Source of the DNA: Candidatus Parcubacteria bacterium
GTDB taxonomy: Bacteria > Patescibacteriota > Minisyncoccia > Phycocordibacterales > UBA6065
Reading direction: 5' to 3'
Assembly (NCBI GenBank): GCA_019661795.1
Contig: JAIFWQ010000007.1
Location: 1 to 10,223 of the forward strand
Length of the DNA stretch: 10,223 nucleotides
The translations under genes and the position numbers were made by a program. The notes under the pieces are model-generated. The model saw nothing but the letters and a program-made list of their open reading frames with translations, was not told where the DNA came from and searched no databases. How positions within the stretch are numbered: position 1 is the first letter of the stretch; each line of letters starts with the position of its first letter. Below, in pieces: positions 5,372 to 10,223 of this stretch.

Positions 5372-7063
5372 TCAGGACTTTATGTAAGGCGCGTCGGTCT
5401 GGTGCATCCAGTCGAGAAGCTCGCGCATGACGTATGTCGCGCCGTAGATGTTCGCCCGCGGACCGCGCTCCATCATGACCACGAAGGCGTATTTCGGATC
5501 CTTGTACGGGAAGAATCCCGTGACCCACGAATTGACGAACGCCTTGGACACGCCGAGCTCGGCGGTACCGGTTTTGGCGGCTACTTCGACGTATGGGACG
5601 TTGAGACCGCTCGCCGTTCCTACAAGGGCGCCCTGCCGCATGCCTTCGCGGATGACCTTGAAATCAGCGGGATCGACGGGGATCGTCTCGCCAGAAATAG
5701 GCGTCGACGTGGCGGACTTGAATATCGACGGGTGGATGTATGCGCCGCCGTTCGCGACCGTCGTCACGGCCTTGAGCATCTGAAGCGGCGTCACCTGGAA
5801 GCCGTACTGGCCGATGGCGGTGAAATAGGTATCGCCGATGCGCCACGGGTCGCCCGGGAACACCTTGTCTTTCCATGACGGCGACGGAATGGTCCCCGCC
5901 GGTCCGGAAAAGAATCCTGTCTCGGTGTTCTGGCCGAAGCCGAACATGCGGAAATATTTGTTCAAGCGATCGATGCCGAGGCCGGCCTGCTTTTCGAAGC
6001 CTCCGCCCACTTCATAGAAATAGACGTCGGACGAAACGGCGAGCGCTTCCCTCATGTCGACGAGGCCGTGGGCTTTCCAGTCCATGAAGACCGATTTTCG
6101 CGCGGGGTCGTACGGATTCGGGATCGAGATCGATCCGGTGGAAAGGATCTCCGTTTTCGGGTCTATGACCTTTTCTTCGAGGGCGCCGATGGCGACATAC
6201 GGCTTCACGATCGAACCAGGCGTATAAAGGCCGGCGAGGATGCGGTCGAGGAACGGTTTGCGCGCATCGGTGAGATAGCCTGATATGGCCTTGTCGTTCC
6301 CGCCGTTCGTCATGATGTCGCTCTTGTATTCGGGATAGCTTGTGAGGGCGATGACTTCGCCCGTATGCACGTCCATAATGACGCCCGCGCCGCCGGTGAA
6401 TCCCACCCTGTCGGCGAGCCCCGCTATGGATTCATAGAGCTTCTTTTGGACGGCCGCGTCTATGGACAGCTCCAGATTCGCGCCGTCTTTAGCCGGACGG
6501 ATGACGGATTCCGAAGAGACTTTGCCCAAAGCGTCGGTCTCGACGATCTTGAGGCCGTGCTCGCCTTCGAGCTCGTCGTTCCAGTATTTTTCGACGCCGG
6601 CGACGCCTTGGAAGTCTTTGCGATAATAATTCCCCTGCTTATCTTTGGTCGGATATTTTATATAGCCGAGGATATGGCCGAAGCCCGGATCCGTCGTGTA
6701 CGCGCGCAGGGAGAAATCAGCGCCGATATCGGCAGGCGCGTTCCATGCGAGCCTTTCGCCGTTCCTGTCGAGGATGGCGCCGCGCGACGCGTATATGACC
6801 GTCTCTTGAAGCAGATTGTTCTGGCTCATGGCGACGTATTTCGCGCCGTCTTTGGCCTGGAGCGTCCACGCTTTGCCGAGGAGCACGAAGAGCATGAGCA
6901 GAAAGACCGCGGAGAGCGCGACGATCGACGATATGGAGACGGGCTTTTCGATGCGGCCCTCGAACTGGTACACGTCGAAGCCAGGGAGATTCTCGGAATC
7001 GAGGAATATCTCGTCAGGATCGATCTCGCGCCTGACGACGGATTTTGGCCGGCGGAAGTTCAT
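5372..7063 (-). CDS. mrdA: Elongation-type class B penicillin-binding protein 2
   Basis: PBP2 is the D,D-transpeptidase of the rod complex and crosslinks side-wall peptidoglycan outside the membrane. The 563-residue protein has a 40-residue acidic/basic cytoplasmic tail, one membrane segment at about 42-63, a PBP dimerisation domain beginning near YASRGAILDRNGERLAWN (91-108), and the transpeptidase domain. All three catalytic motifs are present: GSIVKP with Ser284 and Lys287, SSD at 344-346 (PBP2s commonly have Asp here), and KTGTAE at 497-502. It follows mreD by 34 bases and completes an mreBCD-mrdA set, which supports the elongation role. It has no Shine-Dalgarno. A strong extended -10 sits 7 bases before the ATG, so translation may be leaderless when started from that promoter. 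Confidence 0.96.
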   Translation of the reverse strand: MNFRRPKSVVRREIDPDEIFLDSENLPGFDVYQFEGRIEKPVSISSIVALSAVFLLMLFVLLGKAWTLQAKDGAKYVAMSQNNLLQETVIYASRGAILDRNGERLAWNAPADIGADFSLRAYTTDPGFGHILGYIKYPTKDKQGNYYRKDFQGVAGVEKYWNDELEGEHGLKIVETDALGKVSSESVIRPAKDGANLELSIDAAVQKKLYESIAGLADRVGFTGGAGVIMDVHTGEVIALTSYPEYKSDIMTNGGNDKAISGYLTDARKPFLDRILAGLYTPGSIVKPYVAIGALEEKVIDPKTEILSTGSISIPNPYDPARKSVFMDWKAHGLVDMREALAVSSDVYFYEVGGGFEKQAGLGIDRLNKYFRMFGFGQNTETGFFSGPAGTIPSPSWKDKVFPGDPWRIGDTYFTAIGQYGFQVTPLQMLKAVTTVANGGAYIHPSIFKSATSTPISGETIPVDPADFKVIREGMRQGALVGTASGLNVPYVEVAAKTGTAELGVSKAFVNSWVTGFFPYKDPKYAFVVMMERGPRANIYGATYVMRELLDWMHQTDAPYIKS

Positions 7064-7070
7064 TGGCCGT

Positions 7071-7079
7071 ATTTTAGCA
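7071..7079 (-). promoter_or_regulatory. Extended -10 promoter for mrdA, probably leaderless
   Basis: The minus strand reads TGCTAAAAT, an extended -10 (TG-N-TAAAAT, five of six matches to TATAAT). It lies wholly inside the 34-base mreD-mrdA gap. The last T is 7 bases before the ATG, placing the start point at about 7064, on or next to the initiation codon. The hexamer 17 bases upstream (GATGCG) is a poor -35, as is usual for extended -10 promoters. Confidence 0.6.
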
Positions 7080-7097
7080 CATGGCGCTATCGCCGCA

Positions 7098-7346
7098 TCA
7101 CCACGCGAGCCTTTTTCTCACGATAGAAGCGAGAGTAAAAACGATGACGGTATACAAAGTAGCTACGGAGCCGAATCCGTAGAGCCCGAACCTCGTCCCG
7201 TAGAAAGCGTCGGCGATAATGCCGTAGACGACGATCTCATAGAACCTGTCGACGAGAAAGCATGCGGAGAGCGCGACGACGGCGCCCGCCCACCACGGCA
7301 GATATAAGAGAGATATGACGAGGGCGATATGAAAGATGAGCCTCAT
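7098..7346 (-). CDS. mreD: Short MreD-like rod-shape membrane protein
   Basis: This 82-residue, very hydrophobic protein lies between mreC and mrdA, the standard place of mreD. It shows about three membrane segments (roughly 4-18, 20-38 and 56-75), and YGIIADAFYGTRFGLYGFG at 41-59 recalls the GLLxD...G...G signature of MreD. Typical MreD is about 160 residues with five or six segments, so this is about half length. There is no sign of a frameshift: it ends cleanly before mrdA, and its ATG follows the mreC stop by 13 bases. MreD is thought to link MreC and PBP2 in the membrane. No Shine-Dalgarno is visible. The name rests on synteny plus a weak motif. Confidence 0.72.
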   Translation of the reverse strand: MRLIFHIALVISLLYLPWWAGAVVALSACFLVDRFYEIVVYGIIADAFYGTRFGLYGFGSVATLYTVIVFTLASIVRKRLAW

Positions 7347-7359
7347 GTTCTGTGGTGCG

Positions 7360-8154
7360 CTATTTTCTGCCGATCTCGACGAAACGAAGCTGGCTTATAT
7401 TGACCGGCGATTTGAAAAGGATCGTCTGGAGGGATCCGGTCGAATCGACGATGACGGCATCGACGACGCCGAAGACATGCGATCGGATCGAAGGGACCGT
7501 TATGACGGCGCCTTTGACCACAGAGATCTTCGCCGGCAGTTTGACGATGAAGTTCCCGCCGCCGCGGCCTGTCGCTTCCGCCGCTATGGTCGACGTGCCG
7601 ACGAGAACCGATGTGATCCTGCCCGGCGTCGAAAAGAGGCTTATTTTCGATTGGCCGCCGAACGCCTCGGTCACGTCGCCGATGAGGACATCGCCTTCGG
7701 CATAGACCTTGTCGCCGGCCTTTACCCCGTCGCCTGTTCCCGCGTCGACGACGAGCGTGTCATATGGCGCCACCGGGGGGCGCGACAGGATCACGCCGAG
7801 CACGTGATTCTCCTTGCCCGTCCGGCCGAGCGCGGTCTTGAGGCTCTCGTTCTCGCTTTGGAGGGCGTCGAGGGCGAGGATCGACCGGTCGCGGGCGGCG
7901 ATCTCGTCGGAGAGCCTTCTGTTCTCTTTGACGAGGGAATATTTCGACTGGGCTATCTTGCCCATGTATACGAACCAGCCGACGATGCCCGATTCGCTCT
8001 TCCAAAAGAGCGACGACACGGGGTAAAGGAGGGATGGAAAGGCGCGCGGGAAGAAATAGTTGACCGAGAATACGAGAGCGAGCGCGACGATAGCCGCGAT
8101 GGCGGCTCCCCTCGCCCGCTTCGGCCCCCGGTTACTGCGCCTTAGGTAGGTCAT
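7360..8154 (-). CDS. mreC: Rod shape-determining protein MreC
   Basis: MreC is a bitopic scaffold that activates PBP2 in the rod complex. The 264-residue protein has a basic N-terminus (RRSNRGPKRAR), a membrane segment at about 16-35, a periplasmic coiled coil at about 66-108, then a two-lobed beta domain with family-like stretches such as VDAGTGDGVKAGDKVY (136-151), VLIGDVTE (156-163) and the terminal ISQLRFVEIG (253-262). Its ATG lies inside the mreB end, giving a 23-base overlap that implies translational coupling. GAACGAAG directly before the ATG is a poor ribosome-binding site. Confidence 0.95.
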   Translation of the reverse strand: MTYLRRSNRGPKRARGAAIAAIVALALVFSVNYFFPRAFPSLLYPVSSLFWKSESGIVGWFVYMGKIAQSKYSLVKENRRLSDEIAARDRSILALDALQSENESLKTALGRTGKENHVLGVILSRPPVAPYDTLVVDAGTGDGVKAGDKVYAEGDVLIGDVTEAFGGQSKISLFSTPGRITSVLVGTSTIAAEATGRGGGNFIVKLPAKISVVKGAVITVPSIRSHVFGVVDAVIVDSTGSLQTILFKSPVNISQLRFVEIGRK

Positions 8155-9196
8155 CTTCGTTCTGTATCAAAACATCCTGATATTTTTCGAGGTCTTCCAG
8201 GATGACGCCGGTGCCGCGCGCGACGGCGGTCAGCGGATCGTCGGCGATGTGGACAGGGATCTTCACGTAATCCTCGATGAGCTTGTCGAGGCCGCGGATC
8301 AGGGCGCCGCCTCCGACCAGGTATATGCCGCGGCGCATGACGTCGGAGAGGATCTCCGGCGGCGTGGTCTCGAGCACTTCTTTGACCGATTCGACGAGAT
8401 TGTCGATCGACTGCGATATGGCTTCGCGGATGTCGGCGTCGGTGAGCACGACTTCGCGCGGCAATCCGGTGACGAGGTCGCGGCCGCGGATCGGCGCTTC
8501 GTGGGCGTGGTCTCCCGGGACGACGACGCCGATCGATATCTTTATCTCCTCGGCCGTCTTTTCGCCGATGAGTATTTTAAATTCGTTCCTTATATAGGAG
8601 ATGATGTCGTTGTTGAGCCTGTCGCCGGCGATCTTGAGCGATTTCGAGCGCACGACGCCGCCGAGCGATATAACGGCGATGTCGCAGGTGCCGCCGCCGA
8701 TGTCTATGATCATATTGCCCGCCGGCTCGTGGATCGGGAGCCTGATGCCGATCGCCGCCGCCATCGGCTGCTCGACGACGTGCACTTCGCGCGCGCCGGC
8801 ATTCTTCGTCGCGTCGCGGACGGCGCGCGCTTCGACGTTCGTCACGCCCGAAGGGATGCCGACGATGACGCGAGGGCCGAAGAACTTTTTCGACTCGGAC
8901 TGGGCCTTGTTGATGAGGTATATGATCATCTCCTCGGCCACTTCGAAATCCGATATGACGCCGTCGACGAGAGGCCGCACAGCGACGATGTGCGCCGGCG
9001 TCCTGCCGAGCATGTCTTTCGCCTGGCCGCCCACGGCGACGACGCGACCGGTCTTCTGGTTCACCGCGACGACCGAGGGCTCGTTGATGACGATGCCCTG
9101 GCCTTTCACATAGACCAGCGTGTTAGCCGTTCCGAGATCGATGCCGATATCGTGGGAAAAGGCGCCGTACAGTCTTTTCATCAGTCCTTGGATCAT
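8132..9196 (-). CDS. mreB: Rod shape-determining protein MreB, bacterial actin
   Basis: MreB forms membrane-bound ATP-dependent filaments that steer the wall-elongation complex. Actin-fold nucleotide motifs are clear: DIGIDLGTANT (phosphate 1) at 16-26, the catalytic-glutamate region VVEQPMAAAIG at 140-150, IDIGGGTCD (phosphate 2) at 164-172 and YLVGGGALI (adenosine) at 292-300. The length is 354 residues, close to the usual 340-350. The first ATG is at 9196 without a ribosome-binding site. An in-frame ATG at 9181 has AAGGA four bases upstream and would give a protein starting MKRLYGAFSHDIGIDLG, nearer the usual MreB N-terminus. The shorter start is quite likely, and either keeps the amphipathic N-terminus. 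It lies 9 bases after proS and overlaps mreC. Confidence 0.98.
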   Translation of the reverse strand: MIQGLMKRLYGAFSHDIGIDLGTANTLVYVKGQGIVINEPSVVAVNQKTGRVVAVGGQAKDMLGRTPAHIVAVRPLVDGVISDFEVAEEMIIYLINKAQSESKKFFGPRVIVGIPSGVTNVEARAVRDATKNAGAREVHVVEQPMAAAIGIRLPIHEPAGNMIIDIGGGTCDIAVISLGGVVRSKSLKIAGDRLNNDIISYIRNEFKILIGEKTAEEIKISIGVVVPGDHAHEAPIRGRDLVTGLPREVVLTDADIREAISQSIDNLVESVKEVLETTPPEILSDVMRRGIYLVGGGALIRGLDKLIEDYVKIPVHIADDPLTAVARGTGVILEDLEKYQDVLIQNEDDLPKAQ

Positions 9197-9205
9197 GTCG
9201 GTTGG

Positions 9206-10223
9206 TTATCTCTGAAGTCTAGCCGTAAGCTCTTTTTCCGCAAGCTGTTCGGTTGTGCCCGTAGCGCGATGCTTCACCTCATAGCCGCCGGCCGCGATGG
9301 TCTTGTCCGAGACGACGATCCGGTACGGCATGCCCATGAGGTCGGCGTCGGCGAATTTCTCGCCTGGGCGCGCGTCGCGGTCGTCGTAAATGACTTCGAT
9401 GCCCTTGTCGGCGAGAGCCTTGTACAGCCTGTCAGCTTCCTTTCGCGCCGCGTTCGCGCCGCCTGCGGAGTCTTTCGAATCGACGACGATGAGGTGGGCC
9501 ATGAACGGCGCGACTGATTCCGGCCATACGATGCCGTTCTCGTCGGAGAGCGTTTCGACGATCGTTCCCATGACGCGGCCGGGGCCGATGCCGTACGATC
9601 CCATGATGACAGGCTTCTTTTCGCCTTTTTCGTCGACGTAGGAAAGCTCGAATGCGTCCGAGAACCTCGTGCCGAGGCTGAATATGTTGCCGACCTCGAC
9701 CGCTTTCTTCTCTTTGAGGTCGCCTTTCTTGACGCCGAGGTCGGCAAGCACGTCGTCCGTCATCACTTCTTTGTTCACGGCGATCTTTTTCTTCTCATCT
9801 ACGAATATGACGTCCTCGCCCGCCTCCGTTATGGTCTGGAATTCGTGGGAATATTTAGAAAAGCTGCCGCCCGAGGCGAACGTCACGTACGTCCTGTCGC
9901 CGAGGCCGAGACGCTCGAAGACGTTCACGTACGCCTGTTTTGCCTTTTCATAGAAAACCTCGTGGGCTTTCGCATCCTTCGAGAACGAATAGAGGTCCTT
10001 CATCAGGAATTCGCGGCCGCGCATGATGCCCGATTTCGCGCGCTCTTCGTTCCGGAACTTGGTCTGGAACTGATAGACGTAGCGCGGCAGGTCGCGATAC
10101 GACTGGATATATTCTTTCATGAGAGACGTCAGAGGCTCTTCATGGGTGAAGCCGAGCCCGGTTTCGGTCCCGTTCTTCAATTTCGTCTTGAGCCAGTTGT
10201 CGACGACGTCGTCCGACCTCCCC
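9206..10223 (-). CDS. proS: Proline--tRNA ligase lacking the bacterial editing insertion, 5' end outside window
   Basis: ProRS is a class II enzyme that charges tRNA-Pro. The last 338 residues are visible and the frame stays open to the right edge, so the N-terminus and motif 1 are missing. Positions in the visible part: the THEE proline-site loop at 26-29, motif 2 FRNEER...GRE.LMKDLYSF at 56-80, GGSFSKYSHEF at 118-128, EVGNIFSLGT at 176-185, motif 3 GSYGIGPGR at 208-216, and an anticodon-binding domain from about 225 to the end. Typical bacterial ProRS carries a roughly 180-residue editing (INS) domain between SHEF and EVG. Here only 47 residues separate them, so the Ala-tRNA-Pro editing domain is absent. 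It is the first visible gene of the run and ends 9 bases before mreB. Confidence 0.97.
   Translation of the reverse strand, partial: GRSDDVVDNWLKTKLKNGTETGLGFTHEEPLTSLMKEYIQSYRDLPRYVYQFQTKFRNEERAKSGIMRGREFLMKDLYSFSKDAKAHEVFYEKAKQAYVNVFERLGLGDRTYVTFASGGSFSKYSHEFQTITEAGEDVIFVDEKKKIAVNKEVMTDDVLADLGVKKGDLKEKKAVEVGNIFSLGTRFSDAFELSYVDEKGEKKPVIMGSYGIGPGRVMGTIVETLSDENGIVWPESVAPFMAHLIVVDSKDSAGGANAARKEADRLYKALADKGIEVIYDDRDARPGEKFADADLMGMPYRIVVSDKTIAAGGYEVKHRATGTTEQLAEKELTARLQR

Noticed and set aside
8249..9517. 422-codon open frame on the plus strand opposite mreB and the end of proS
   Set aside because: It crosses two well-supported genes and reads as arginine/aspartate-rich nonsense, typical of antisense frames in GC-biased DNA.
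1..10223. CRISPR arrays, insertion sequences, phage or toxin-antitoxin genes, tRNA genes
   Set aside because: No direct-repeat/spacer pattern, transposase, terminal inverted repeat or tRNA-like fold was recognised; gene content is housekeeping throughout.

Overview
The window looks like a chromosomal piece of a Candidate Phyla Radiation bacterium (Patescibacteria, most likely a Parcubacteria-type lineage). This is inferred from gene content and protein style: a very short MreD, a proline-tRNA ligase without the bacterial editing insertion, compact envelope proteins, mostly weak or absent Shine-Dalgarno sequences, and a moderately GC-rich base composition. No marker in the window fixes the taxon. 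All ten recognised genes lie on the minus strand, so transcription runs from high to low coordinates. No tRNA, rRNA, CRISPR or mobile element was seen.

The right part (10223 down to about 3340) is a tightly packed run: proS (5' end beyond the window), mreB, mreC, a short mreD, mrdA (PBP2), greA and lysS. mreB and mreC overlap and the other gaps are 9 to 60 bases. The mreBCD-mrdA core builds the rod/elongation machinery: the actin-like MreB, the membrane scaffolds MreC and MreD, and the transpeptidase that crosslinks side-wall peptidoglycan. A well-formed extended -10 sits in the 34-base mreD-mrdA gap and would start an essentially leaderless mrdA transcript. A strong GAAA-loop hairpin followed by T's ends the run just after lysS.

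The left part (about 3321 to 1) starts the division (dcw) cluster: a promoter region, a possible 53-residue basic protein, mraZ, rsmH, an FtsL-like bitopic protein and a division transpeptidase (FtsI/PBP3 type) that runs off the left edge before its KTG motif. The roughly 130 bases between the terminator and the small ORF are the most interesting part of the window. They contain seven GTG-led boxes, five of them at exact 10-base steps, then after a 21-base step two more 10 bases apart. These boxes overlap the likely promoter and resemble known MraZ operators. A perfect DnaA-box consensus is embedded in the same array.

Taken together, the elongation and division machineries are encoded back to back in one direction and separated by a terminator. 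The division operon appears to control itself through MraZ, and DnaA is a speculative second input. No wholly new system was identified. The strongest leads are the phased operator array, the small ORF coupled to mraZ, and the leaderless mrdA promoter.
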